64,000 nucleotides of DNA from Channallabes apus (taxonomy: Eukaryota; Chordata; Actinopteri; Siluriformes; Clariidae), in contig CM060121.1 in assembly GCA_030522415.1 (NCBI GenBank), forward strand, positions 12,039,976 to 12,103,975, written 5' to 3'. The translations under genes were made by a program, and so were the position numbers. Positions 21,768 to 31,529 of this stretch are shown here, one piece after another. How positions within the stretch are numbered: the stretch's first letter is position 1; every line of letters begins with the position of its first letter. The notes under the pieces were generated by a model. That model had not been told where the DNA came from, ran no database searches, and saw only the letters and a program-made list of their open reading frames with translations.

Positions 21768-22781
21768 ATGCCAAGATCCAAAGAAATTCAGGAACAAATG
21801 AGAACAAAAGTAATTGTGATCTATCAGTCTGGTAAAGGTTATAAAGCCATTTCTAAAGCTTTGGGACTCCAGCGAACCACAGTGAGAGCCATTATCCACA
21901 AATGGCAAAAACATGGAACAGTGGTGAACCTTCCCAGAGTGGCTGGTCGACCAAAATTACCCCAAGAGCGCAGAGACAACTCATCCGAGAGGCCACAAAA
22001 GACCCCAGGACAACATCTAAAGGCCTCATTTGCCTCAATTAAGGTCAGTGTTCACGACTCCACCATAAGAAAGAGACTGGGCAAAAACGGCCTGCATGGC
22101 AGATTTCCAAGGCGCAAACCACTTTTAAGCAAAAAGAACATTAAGGCTCGTCTCAATTTTGCTAAAAAACATCTCAATGATTGCCAAGACTTTTGGGAAA
22201 ATACCTTGTGGACCGACGAAACAAAAGTTGAACTTTTTGGAAGGTGCGTGCCCCGTTACATCTGGCGTAAAAGTAACACAGCATTTCAGAAAAAGAACAT
22301 CATACCAACAGTAAAATATGGTGGTGGTAGTGTGATGGTCTGGGGTTGTTTTGCTGCTTCAGGACCTGGAAGGCTTGCTGTGATAGATGGAACCATGAAT
22401 TCTACTGTCTACCAAAAAATCCTGAAGGAGAATGTCCGGCCATCTGTTCGTCAACTCAAGCTGAAGCGATCTTGGGTGCTGCAGCAGGACAATGACCCAA
22501 AACACACCAGCAAATCCACCTCTGAATGGCTGAAGAAAAACAAAATGAAGACTTTGGAGTGGCCTAGTCAAAGTCCTGACCTGAATCCTATTGAGATGTT
22601 GTGGCATGACCTTAAAAAGGCGGTTCATGCTAGAAAACCCTCAAATAAAGCTGAATTACAACAATTCTGCAAAGATGAGTGGGCCAAAATTACTCCAGAG
22701 CGCTGTAGAAGACTTGTTGCAAGTTATCGCAAACGCTTGATTGCAGTTATTGCTGCTAAGGGTGGCCCAACCAGTTATTAG
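21768..22781 (+). CDS. Tc1-like transposase, 337 aa, open but with a scrambled linker
   Basis: A DD34E transposase that in its family binds the TIRs and cuts and pastes DNA into TA sites. The ATG at 21,768 starts MPRSKEIQEQ, with the first HTH at about residues 20-50 (YKAISKALGLQRTTVRAII). Catalytic residues are D150 (WTDET), D241 (QQDNDPKH) and E276 (DLNPIE), with 34 residues between the last two. A glycine-rich VKYGGGSVM lies at 183-191. Residues about 57-84 are out of frame relative to copy A. A 1-bp deletion near 21,940 and an 8-bp deletion near 22,020 compensate each other, so the ORF stays open but the GRPR-like linker and the first helix of the second HTH are replaced by unrelated residues. 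Intact siblings would be about 340 aa. The catalytic core looks sound, but DNA binding is probably impaired. Confidence 0.93.
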   Translation: MPRSKEIQEQMRTKVIVIYQSGKGYKAISKALGLQRTTVRAIIHKWQKHGTVVNLPRVAGRPKLPQERRDNSSERPQKTPGQHLKASFASIKVSVHDSTIRKRLGKNGLHGRFPRRKPLLSKKNIKARLNFAKKHLNDCQDFWENTLWTDETKVELFGRCVPRYIWRKSNTAFQKKNIIPTVKYGGGSVMVWGCFAASGPGRLAVIDGTMNSTVYQKILKENVRPSVRQLKLKRSWVLQQDNDPKHTSKSTSEWLKKNKMKTLEWPSQSPDLNPIEMLWHDLKKAVHARKPSNKAELQQFCKDEWAKITPERCRRLVASYRKRLIAVIAAKGGPTSY

Positions 22782-22787
22782 GTTCAG

Positions 22788-22996
22788 GGGGCAATTACTT
22801 TTTCACACAGGGCCATGTAGGTTTGGATTTTTTTTCTCCCTAAATAATAAAACCCCTCATTTAAAAACTGCATTTTGTGTTTACTTGTGTTATCTTTGAC
22901 TAATAGTTAAATGTGTTTGATGATCAGAAACATTTTGTGTGACAAACATGCAAAAGAATAAGAAATCAGGAGGGGGGCAAATAGTTTTTCACACCA

Positions 22997-22999
<3 letters not shown>
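22788..22999 (-). repeat. 3' inverted terminal region of Tc1 copy C
   Basis: This is the inverted counterpart of the 5' region, starting just after the transposase stop. The last bases are CACCACTG before TA. Confidence 0.9.
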
Positions 23000-23032
<33 letters not shown>

Positions 23033-23056
23033 TATTATTATTTATTTATTTATTTT
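23000..23056. repeat. (TA)n and (TTA/TTTA)n run at the Tc1 insertion site
   Basis: About 13 TA units follow the transposon end, then ATT/TTTA repeats. The matching left side (21,357-21,386) is also TTTA-rich, so the element landed in a simple AT repeat. Confidence 0.9.
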
Positions 23057-23209
23057 TTAATCAGTCTGACCTCTTGGGGCACGCCAATCTTTACGAGGAG
23101 GTGCCCTGGTCCAAAAAAAACAAAACACCCTCCTTGTGTTTTACGCCTCGCAAGAGTCAGACCCGGTTGAGACTGTGTGGCTGACAATCCCGACTCTTGA
23201 GCATGGCGG

Positions 23210-23720
23210 GGAGGGAATTTCCCAAAAGCTTGTTCGTATAACTTCGCCCCAGAACCTAGTGGCGGCTGAGTTAACAGGTGGAAAAGGTAAACAGGCCGGA
23301 AAGGCGAGATAGGGGCATTAAGGGGGAATGCACAATCCTATCCTTGATGCGCCTGAGATTTAGCCACAGGTGCCTCCTGCGAAAACCATAGCAGCCATAA
23401 AACGGCCGATAACACGAGCCGTCTGCTTTGTTGCACGAAGAGACAAGTCTGTAGCTCGGCATAATTCCAATACGCCTTATCTTGAAGAGCCCCGCCAGTA
23501 CTCAAGTCTCTCAGCAGGTCAGCCTGGTAGGCCTGCAAAACCGCCCTGGTGTGCAGTGGAGCACCAAGCTGACCTACTGCCTGAAAAGCCTTCCCCTGCA
23601 GGGAAGATGAAAGTCACACAGCTAGAAAGGAAGTATAAGCTTTCCAGGAAGGATGATGTCCCAGGAGAGAGGTCATCATATAACCCCGCGCTATATTTAA
23701 ATAAATAAATAAGTTGATGG
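23210..23720 (-). pseudogene. DIRS gag-like region, degenerate
   Basis: On the minus strand MQAYQADLLRDLSTGG, AYWNYAELQTCLFVQQSRR and, in another frame, RRHLWLNLRRIKDR resemble the C-terminal half of DIRS1-like ORF1 proteins, which carry an LQAYQADLL motif followed by a RHLWLNL motif. The role of this protein is structural in the replication particle by analogy. Frame shifts separate the pieces. The region lies between the Tc1 insertion and the 5' end of the element. Confidence 0.65.
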
Positions 23721-24205
23721 CAGGAAAAACACAGGATGAATACAGCTTAAGAAAACCCTTACATGAAAGGGTTAACTCATATGGAGAGAGCTAAGAGGGG
23801 GGGAGAGAGCATCGTTGAGGCTCCGCCCCCCATCCCCCCCCCCCCGACCACCCGACAGAACCTGCCGTCTACTGTTTGTTTTTTTGTTTTTTTTAAGTGC
23901 TTAAGGCTATTTTCATCTCCGCTAAGCTAGAGAGGAATCCCCGTGATGAGAACGCGAAAGAAAGGAGCCTACCTCCGTCTGCCGCAGCTCTGTCAGATGC
24001 ACGAGTTTTAAGCCAGAAATGCGCGGCGACTCGAAGCTTCTCACGGAATGCGAGGCGCGCGCAGCACTTAACCGAAGCAGTGTAGAGATCGCACTCCGAT
24101 ATGGATTATCACACATGGAGGGATATCTACGTAGGTGAGTTAAACACTTTCTTATTTTGCTGGTTTAAAAACAGACACGCTCACAACAAGGCTGAAGACA
24201 AATGA
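23721..24205 (-). other. 5' leader region of the DIRS-like element
   Basis: The leader holds a C-rich run (23,826-23,847) and T-rich stretches. No domain is readable. Its place between the gag-like text and the terminal repeat suggests a leader or decayed ORF1 start. Confidence 0.5.
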
Positions 24206-24361
24206 TCTGAGGTTTGTCGCCGGCTCACTAGTATTTATAACCTGCGGCTGCGTCTAATCCGATGACGTCACCTGACCGAGGTTATATATTGCCAAAAAAT
24301 TTGGCGTGTTTGCACACATGCTTCACAACCGGCAACAGGACAAATGGTTCCCATAGCGTTT
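24206..24361 (-). repeat. Right inverted terminal repeat of the DIRS-like element
   Basis: This is the reverse complement of the left repeat with a few substitutions (for example gatgacgtcacc against ggtgatgtcatc). About 36 bp of further element sequence, also found inverted at about 18,195-18,250, extend to 24,397. Confidence 0.92.
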
Positions 24362-24397
24362 TCACGCAGCATCGAGAGAAAGCCTTTGAAAGGGAAC

Positions 24398-24945
24398 TAC
24401 CAGACCCCAGTCATCAACAGGAGCCCAGTGGAGATAGTGGACAGCCTCCAAAACCTCTGTGTTCACATCACGCAGGACCTGTCATGTACCTGTCACATCA
24501 ACACCATGGTGAAAAATCCCTGAAAGTGTCTCTACCACCTCAGACGCTTCAGAGACTTCAGACTGCCCTCTAAGGTGCTCAGGAATTTCTACTCCTCCAC
24601 CATAGAGAGCATCCTGACGGGAAACATCACGACCTGGTTTGGAAACAGCACCATGCAGGACAGATGAGCTCTACAGAGGGTGGTGCGACCAGCTGAATGC
24701 ATCATCCACAATGAGCTCCCTGACCTGCACTCAATCTACAGCAAGCAGTGCTGGACCAAGGCCAGGAAGATCATGAAGGACCTCAGCCATCCCAACAATG
24801 GACTGTTCTCTCTGTTGCGGTCTGGGAAGCGATTCCGCTCCCTGAAGGCCAATACAGAGAGAATGAGGAGGAGCTTCTTCCCGCAGGCGATCCCAACCAC
24901 ACCACCACACAGGACTAATAACATCTTTTTAAACTCCCAACATTG
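24398..24945 (+). pseudogene. LINE ORF2 C-terminal part after the DIRS insertion
   Basis: The reading gives PVINRSPVEIVDSLQNL, VHITQDLSCTCHINTMVK, then the tail motifs LRDFRLPSKVLRNFYSSTIESILTG (in parts), NITTWFGNSTMQD, RVVRPAECIIHNELPDL and AKKIMKDLSHPNN-like text, plus GKRFRSLKANTERMRRSFFPQAI. This is the usual C-terminus of the Rex/CR1-group ORF2. Frame breaks occur near 24,520, 24,570 and 24,665. It joins the 5' part at 17,938 across the DIRS-like element. Confidence 0.87.
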
Positions 24946-24959
24946 ACTGGACAATCATG

Positions 24960-25318
24960 GACATCTATGGACACATTCATGCACACGTGCACTATATATT
25001 TATATTTTCATTTCTGGACCATTGCACAAGACATTTTAATAAGACACTTTGATAAGTCACTTTTTATGCATATTTGCACACCCATGGTCACTTCCAAATA
25101 AAAAAAAAAAATTCTTCTATATTTTGTAATATTTTTATTATGCCCTTATTTGTACAGTATATTTTAAAAATGAAATTTATTTTTCATATTCATATTTCAT
25201 ATTTCTTTTTATTCATATTTATTTCTTATGTATAAGCTTTTATTTTTTAAGATCACTGGCGGTCGCATAAGCATTTCACTGCGTATGTGACAAATAAAAT
25301 TTGAATTTGAATTTGAGG
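24960..25318 (+). repeat. LINE 3' UTR and (TTTGAA)n tail
   Basis: An AT-rich UTR ends 'gcatttcactgcgtatgtgacaaataaaatttgaatttgaatttga', seen here as an AATAAA-like word followed by a short 6-bp repeat tail, as in LINEs primed at simple tails. Confidence 0.85.
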
Positions 25319-25321
25319 TGT

Positions 25322-25450
25322 ATGAGTGTATGTGCTTGAGCCAACCAGACTGCATGCATGTAGCAATTTCGCCCCAGCCAATATGTACCCTGCTTTGTTC
25401 CCCGGGATAGGCTCCAGGCCTTACACAACCGTATATAATATAAGAATGGA
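25322..25450 (+). repeat. SINE tail fragment
   Basis: 'cccagccaatatgtaccctgc' and 'cgggataggctccaggcc' match the L2-like SINE tail. The head is absent. Confidence 0.65.
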
Positions 25451-25660
25451 CACTACAGGATTAAAGCCTGCAAGAAAAAAAACAAGATGCATTGGAGGCT
25501 ATACCCTAATGCATACAGTATTTGAAATACAGTAAACAACATACACAGTTCAGCCTGAAGATGGAGGTCATGGAAAAAAAAAAAAGAAATAGTGAACAGG
25601 TTGCATATACTGTAATTCTATGTGTTTACACTAAAGTTCATGATTCGCAAGACAGACTAA

Positions 25661-26368
25661 GGCTGAATCCCATTTCTACCCCTTACCCCTTCACATAGCC
25701 CTACCCCTCCGTTTGGCGCGTTCACGTGAAGGGGTAGGGGTGTCTCATTTCTCTTTTGGTTGGAGGGGGAGGGGGAAGGGGAAGGGCCAGATAGCCCTTC
25801 AAACGAAGATTTTTCAGGACCTCACTTCAAACGAAGGGCTAAGAGAAATTTTCAACATGGCGGCTCACTCGAGCAAACAGACCCATAAATGTAAATTTTT
25901 GCCATAAATAAAGATTTTTATGACAAGTTTTCATTATATGTATATTACCTCTAGTCTTGTGTTTGTGTTTATGGTGATGTTCTGTAAAGAAATGTTTGCA
26001 AAAAAATCGCTAAAGTTTGCTAGCGGCTAGCACCGATTGCACGATATTACAAATATATATTTTATTTTTATATATTTTTATAATTTATATTATGTATAGG
26101 GATGAAATACGGCGCGAAAATACTTTGGGAGTGAGTAATCTCTCTCTTATTGCAATGTGTGATAAACATCGGCGCATGTCCTTTAACGTAACATTAGGAA
26201 CTAGTGACAACGTATGATGACGTATAACAGTGTTGTAGTGGTGTCCCATTTCTTAGGGGAAAAATTTAAACCCTTCCCCTTTCCACTTCGTTTCAAGGGA
26301 CAAGGGGAAGGGGAAGGGGTAGGGGAAGGGGAAGGGGAAGGGGTAGAAAATAGAAATGGGATTCAGCC
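25661..26368. mobile_element. PIF/Harbinger-like non-autonomous element, 708 bp
   Basis: The ends are GGCTGAATCCCATTTCTA and its inverse, flanked by a 3-bp TAA duplication (25,658-25,660 and 26,369-26,371). A 3-bp TWA duplication is the hallmark of PIF/Harbinger. Subterminal parts are rich in (A/G)AGGGG words on one strand and CCCCTT on the other. No transposase is present, so mobilisation would need a partner. The superfamily is inferred from the target duplication. Confidence 0.8.
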
Positions 26369-26371
26369 TAA

Positions 26372-29050
26372 TAAAGCCTAGACACTGGTGGAAAAAAAAG
26401 TTTATTGGTCTTCTCAGAATCCCTGGAAAGAAGGATAAAACATACCTCTAATATTTATTTGTTGTCCTGTGTGACTCTTTCCTGACAACACTTTCAATTT
26501 TATTTTATTTTATTTTATTTATCACCTCTTAAAAAGAAAAAGAAAAAAAGAAAAAACATCAGGCAAATTTTCAAGATTCTTGCAAACATAAATGTTTTTT
26601 ACAATCTTTTTTTTTTTTTTACAATACTTTTTTGATGGTTATGCAAGCACAGAAACATAAGCAATGGCTTTAATATAAAGAATATCTAAGATTACCAGTT
26701 GTCATATAGGTCATGACTTTACAGTATATTATAAGAATTTACAGCATATTTTTACAGCATACAGTACAGTAGTGCACCCCGATGACATTTATTCCCCAGC
26801 TAAGTGTCTCTCTCACACACACACAAATACACATCAACAGAATGTAAAAATAAATGTGATTCTGTATTATGGACACCTAATTCTATTAAAAAAAGGTCTG
26901 CAGCTACACAACCCCATATACAGCAAGCTACAATAAACTATGTGTTCTGACACCTTTCTATCAGTCAGCATTAACCTTTTCAAGCAAACTGTGCTACAAT
27001 TTGTGCTATCCGTGAGATAAGTCTAGATTTTCTATCCCTTACTCCCCAAGCTCAGCAGTAAGTCTTGTAAGTAAGTTTTCCTTCTTTAAAACATTGTTTG
27101 GTAAGTGCTAATCACTGCATGCTGGAAACACCCAGACAAGACCTGTCACTGGAGATGCTCTGACCCAATCATCAAAACAATCAGATTCTTTTGCTTTCCC
27201 ATTTTTCATGCATCCAATGACGCAAATTTGAATAAGTTACAAAGGAATGTATTTTGAAGAGAGAGAAATTTTTTAATCATTAATGATCTTACTCCTCCAA
27301 GAAAACAAATTGTGCGTCTACTTAAATTACCCCTAATCATCCTAAAAATATAATTGCACTGCAGATTTAATGAAAAGTAAAATGTAATTGAAAATGAATG
27401 TTTCTTAATGATCTGCTTATTCAAGTAATATTGTGGCTGGTGTTACATGCATGCAGTCTGCTTGGTTAGCTGAGATCAGACTAATGTCAAACTGGTTGTG
27501 ATTTTTGGCACACCCGGTTTCTCATGTAACGAATATACTGTATGTACTGTCAATTGTAAAGGAATTATAAAATGTTCACATATTTTATGTTGGCAAAATT
27601 GAAATTCGGAGCTGCCAAAAGACTGGGTTAGGTCTGCCACAACAGGAAATATTTTGGTTCTTTCTCCTAGACCTTTCCGTTAGTAAAACCAAGCTTTGTT
27701 TACTTATTAGTGGTTACTGGCTATGTAAAAGTAAGAGTGTATAAGTGCAACTAAAAGAGGCTTTAGAGGTCTGCTTGTAGCAGGGAATCACACTCAGCTG
27801 TAAATCTCACGTAGATGGAATACCTTGCAGGCCATAATCCTTTGGGCTTTCCCACAAACCTCTCAGTATTTCTACCTGACATACAGCACCACACCTTACT
27901 TTTTCCAGTCAGTCTCAGTTAATATGATCTTAATGTAAAAGACGCTTCAGATATTTACAGGGGTTCTTTTGAACACTATAATATCTGGATCCTTTTAAAG
28001 CACACACAAGCCTCATTAATACTTTTTAAAGCAATATTTTATTTCTGTATATTTTTGCTCTATGTTGCCTACAGTTTTGATGCTGTTGAGCAACCAGCGG
28101 TCTTCAGTGTGCTTTCTGGCCTTAATTGACAGCAATTACACTATGTGTTGTTTGTTGCCCTACAGTGGTAGAAACAAAGATTTCACCAAAGCCCAAACTT
28201 CTCCACTAACCTCTTGCATACTCAGTCTGCATACACAGCCATGAGGCCCTACTTAAAAAGGTGGGGTCTTGGACATCCTGGAGTCTGAGAGTCTGGACTA
28301 ACTACGGCACTTGTGTGCCAACACCAGTTCAACACTGCAAGTTTTTCTTTTTTTTTTAATGGTATGTCTCATTAGTGTAAATCCCCAAGACACAGGGTGT
28401 CATGGCTTCATCAGGCAAGTGTATTTTCATTTCCAGGAGTTACATTTATATTATCATTATCTATTTATATTTTTGGCTCAATTTTATGTATGAAATATCA
28501 TAAATAGACAAATAATTACATTAATTATCCCTATTGCTCAAAATACATACCAGCTTTATTAACTGACTAAGACCATCATTTCACTGAAGGAAATTGAGCT
28601 TGTTGGGATTCTGTAAATAGTTTTTAGGACAATGCTGTACTATTGGCACATAAGTAAGCCCATACCAATAATGAATGTTTCAGTATATGAGGAAATGGCG
28701 GCAATGGCGGTGTTATAAACCAGCACACATAGCTCAGTTCATACAAAGAGCAGATCACTGCCATCACACCCTGCCTCTGAGGGTGGTGCTGATGGTAACA
28801 AAGCAAAGGAGGCCCTGTTTTTCATCCACATGTGAGACCCTGACAATTTAAAACACATTGTCTTTAAAACTTTCTGCATCTCTATTATGAGATTTGTTGG
28901 TGGTTTTATTTAACTGTTCTAGCTTGGTTTTTATTAGAAGGGTAACTGGACAAGACTGGGTCTCCACAGTCTTAAAGAAGTGTATGTTTGAAATATGTAT
29001 TGCAGGGAAAGGGAAATACTTGAGATAAAAAGATGAGGACTATTGGATTG
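26372..29050. other. Non-coding stretch with simple repeats only
   Basis: The stretch contains T- and A-rich runs (26,497-26,620), a short CA run near 26,813-26,825 and a cluster of TACAGTA heptamers at 26,720-26,771. No gene-like ORF, RNA gene or transposon is recognised. Confidence 0.5.
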
Positions 29051-29054
29051 TTTT

Positions 29055-29370
29055 TGATCGTCTTGCACCTCCAGGTTCTGTGTTCGATTCCCACACCAGA
29101 TCTGTGTGTATGGAGTTTGCATGTTCTTCTCATGCTTGGTAGGTTTCCTCCAGGTACTCCGGTTTTCTTCCATAGTCCTTGCAGACTACGCTAATTGGTG
29201 CTCCCAAATTGCCCATAGTGTGTGAATGACCATGTGTGTGTGTCCTGCGATGGATTGGCACTCCATTCACAGTGTACTCCGCCTTGTGCCCTAAGTCTCT
29301 TGGGATAGGCTCCAGGCCCCTCGCAACCCTTTATGCAGGATAAAGCAGAATAGACAATCAGTGAAATCAG
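29055..29370 (+). repeat. tRNA-derived SINE, nearly full length
   Basis: 'ttgcacctccaggttctgtgttcgattccc' carries the B-box region. The core 'tttcctccaggtactccggttttc' and the tail 'gcgatggattggcactcc ... gggataggctccaggcccc' are all present in order. The first part of the head is missing. Confidence 0.9.
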
Positions 29371-29377
29371 ACAATCA

Positions 29378-29390
29378 GAGCGAGAGAGAG

Positions 29391-29462
<72 letters not shown>
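29378..29462. repeat. Microsatellite (GA)n(GT)n
   Basis: About eight GA units run directly into more than thirty GT units, at the end of the SINE tail. Confidence 0.98.
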
Positions 29463-30195
29463 CTAAACAGTATTCTCCAGAAAAAAAATTAAGGTGTTAT
29501 TTTTTTTTTACCTGAGCAATTAAAACAGAGAGAAAAAGAAAGAAAACCAACAAACAATAAATAACAAACATGGTTTTAAGCAGGGTCTTAAAATGAGCCT
29601 GAATCACAAATGCATTTGTGCCAAAGGTCCAAATATTGGACTGTTTAGAAAAACATAAACGATATGTAGCATACTTTAAGAGCAAAGTATTATCAGGTTT
29701 AAAGTTATTTGCTGTAAGGAACTTCACAAAAGCAGTAGAATGTTGAGTACTAATGTCCAACCAAGGTCTAGCTAATGTAATTGGTGCAGGGTCCTGTAGA
29801 CCCTGGAGATTAATTATGGGTGAGATATTCCAGCAGGAGAAGCTAAGTGGTAGCCAGTACACAATTTACAGAGGTCACCAAGGTGTGGAGGAGAAACCAC
29901 CCCTTCCCTCAGTGCCCCTTGCGATCAATAATGCTGTCAACACGCAAGAAAGTGAGGGACCCTACAGGTCACACCAGGGCCGAAACCTTTGCCAAGAGCA
30001 CTTCACCTACTGACATAAACTACAGGTTACATTTGTGCAAAAATAAGTTAACTTTTTGTCAATTATATTGCCTTAAAAAATATGTATGTCCATTTTCTCT
30101 TCTCTCTGTAGCTTTTGTCGATGTAAATATTGACTAGAATTGTTTAGAAAATTCTGTAGAAATTCCAGTAGCATTAAACAATCTTTCAATCAACA
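29463..30195. other. Non-coding; overlapping ORFs unsupported
   Basis: A 121-codon minus-strand ORF (29,497-29,862) and overlapping plus-strand ORFs lack motifs, gene context or codon bias that I can see. Confidence 0.4.
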
Positions 30196-30199
30196 TTTT

Positions 30200-30515
30200 A
30201 GGCATACTATGCTAGTACAGAGTAAGATCTCCTTATTGCTGCCATAACAGACTCAATTCTGCATGGATTTCGCGAAATGTTGGGGAAATTATTTGGGATT
30301 CTGGTCCATGTTGACGCAATTGCATCATGCAGAATTCCATGTGCACTATTCTAGTTCACAGTTCTGGTGACTGAAGACCACTGAAGTGTTTATCATGGCA
30401 ATGAAGCCGCTTTAAGATAACTTGGTTCCATGGCACATCGTAGCCATTAGAAAACAGGCCATAAGGGGATACACATAATCAGCAACAGTACTCAAATAGG
30501 CTATGGATTTATTCT
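30200..30515 (-). mobile_element. Tc1-like transposase fragment
   Basis: The phrases 'ctgccataacagactcaattctgcatggatt', 'ttctggtccatgttgacgcaattgcatcatgcag', 'ttctggtgactgaagaccac' and 'aatcagcaacagtactcaaataggc' match, in order, the minus strand of the 3' half of a Tc1-like transposase gene related to the copy at 50.7 kb. The fragment is heavily decayed, with no open frame. Confidence 0.75.
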
Positions 30516-30712
30516 CAGTTGACCTCTCTTACGAACAAGAATTCCTGTCTACTGAATGTTTTTTTTTTTTGTCTTATGCACCATTTTGAGTAACTATTAG
30601 ATTTTGTTGGGCTTTAAAATGCCCGGAGATCAGCAGTGCACCACAGTTCTTTTTTTTTTTTTTTTTTTTTGCATAAGCAATGCAATGCATCTTTCAGATA
30701 AATGCAGGTGTA

Positions 30713-31524
30713 TGTGAGGGTTGCCCACTGGAGGGCAGTGGTTGAGTTGTAGTTTTTGTAGGTAGACTCAGTTTCCCAGAAGGTTCCTCGGTCAGGTGAC
30801 GCTCACCTGAACTGAGGAAGCTCATTAGCATTCTTATAAATAGCTGTTAGTTCTGGGAAACTGGGTTGAGCATTAATTTTTTGTTCTGTTAAGTGGGTTT
30901 TGTTTGATCTGGTTTTGTTTTAGTTTGTTTTGATGACAGTTGGCCTTTTTGTTTATGGAGCTTTGTTTAGTTATTAGTCTGTATAAATACTAATAAGGGC
31001 ACTACTAACCTGTTTAGATCTTAGTCTGTCTAGTCTTCGAGTCTGTCTAGTCTCATCGTCTGATTAGCTCTTAGTCTGTTTAGGTACTAACCTGTTTAGC
31101 CACTAACCTTTAGAGTTCATAGTCTGTTTCATACCTAGTCTGCTGTGTACCTTGTCTGTTCATCCCTTGGGTCTCAGGCTACTAGCCTGTTTCACCATTA
31201 GTCTGATTAGCTACTAGCTAGCTTAGCAGCTAATGAGCATAACAGCTAGTAGACCTAGCCAAGCCTGTCTTGTGTTTATCCCTTGTATGCATAGTCCCTA
31301 GTGTTTAGTCCGCTAGTCTGTTTAGTGTGTCTTGTCTCGTCCAGTTTGTAATCCCTAGTCTGTGTGTTTTAGTTTGAGTTCTGTTTATAGCATGCTCCAA
31401 AGTTCAAGCCAGCTTGTTTTGTTCATGTTTGTTTTATGATTATTAAAGACTGTTTCACCTCATCCCCCTCTGCGCCTATGCCTCACCTTCATGCCCACAG
31501 TCCAACACCTAGCAGAACGTGACA
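30713..31524 (+). mobile_element. Solo LTR (812 bp) with 5-bp target duplication
   Basis: The element starts TGTGAGGG, ends CGTGACA, and is flanked on both sides by GTGTA (30,708-30,712 and 31,525-31,529). It contains a promoter-like 'cttataaatagctgttag' near 30,834, a polyadenylation-type 'attaaagac' near 31,441 and a region of repeated 'tagtctgttta' words. A TG...CA structure plus a 5-bp duplication and no internal region mark a solo LTR left by LTR-LTR recombination. It is probably Gypsy-type, but with no coding region the family is inferred only. Confidence 0.88.
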
Positions 31525-31529
31525 GTGTA

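Larger units (their letters stand above)
21389..22999 (+). mobile_element. Complete Tc1-like transposon (copy C), 1,611 bp
   Basis: The element starts CAGTGGTGTG after TA (21,387-21,388) and ends CACCACTG before TA (23,000-23,001). The inverted terminal regions extend roughly 200 bp with outer and inner repeat-like blocks ('tttgcatgtttgtcaca', 'gcaattactttttcacacagggcc'). A single ORF (21,768-22,781) spans the interior. It sits in the DIRS-like element and is over 95% identical by eye to copy A along most of its length, so both belong to a recently active family. Confidence 0.95.
17939..24397 (-). mobile_element. DIRS-like tyrosine-recombinase retrotransposon
   Basis: Long imperfect inverted terminal repeats (17,939-18,092 and 24,206-24,361) flank gag-like, RT, RNase H and tyrosine-recombinase segments, all on the minus strand in DIRS order. 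Next to the left repeat, 18,150-18,260 contains an inverted copy of the outermost right-end text ('ttcacgcagcatcgagag', 'agcctttgaaaggga'). This fits the internal complementary region that DIRS elements use to form circular intermediates. No target duplication is expected for this class and none is seen. A Tc1-like element (21,389-22,999) is inserted between the RT and the gag-like region. The coding regions are decayed. Confidence 0.9.
16826..25318 (+). mobile_element. Rex/CR1-group LINE split by a DIRS-like element
   Basis: The 5' part (16,826-17,938) carries a 'gatgaagatggcgccggtgagg' leader, an APE endonuclease and the start of an RT. The 3' part (24,398-25,318) carries the ORF end and an AT-rich 3' UTR ending 'atttcactgcgtatgtgacaaataaa' plus (TTTGAA)n. 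The 6.5 kb between belong to the DIRS-like element. About 250 bp of LINE around the catalytic RT box are missing across the junction. The clade is inferred from motif style and the tail. Confidence 0.8.

Noticed and set aside
26280..26345. Interstitial telomere repeat
   Set aside because: The AAGGGG words are not TTAGGG and lie inside a TIR element with its own target duplication.
29497..29862. 121-codon minus-strand ORF as a membrane protein gene
   Set aside because: The hydrophobic end comes from a T/A-rich stretch. There is no homology I recognise and overlapping plus-strand ORFs exist.
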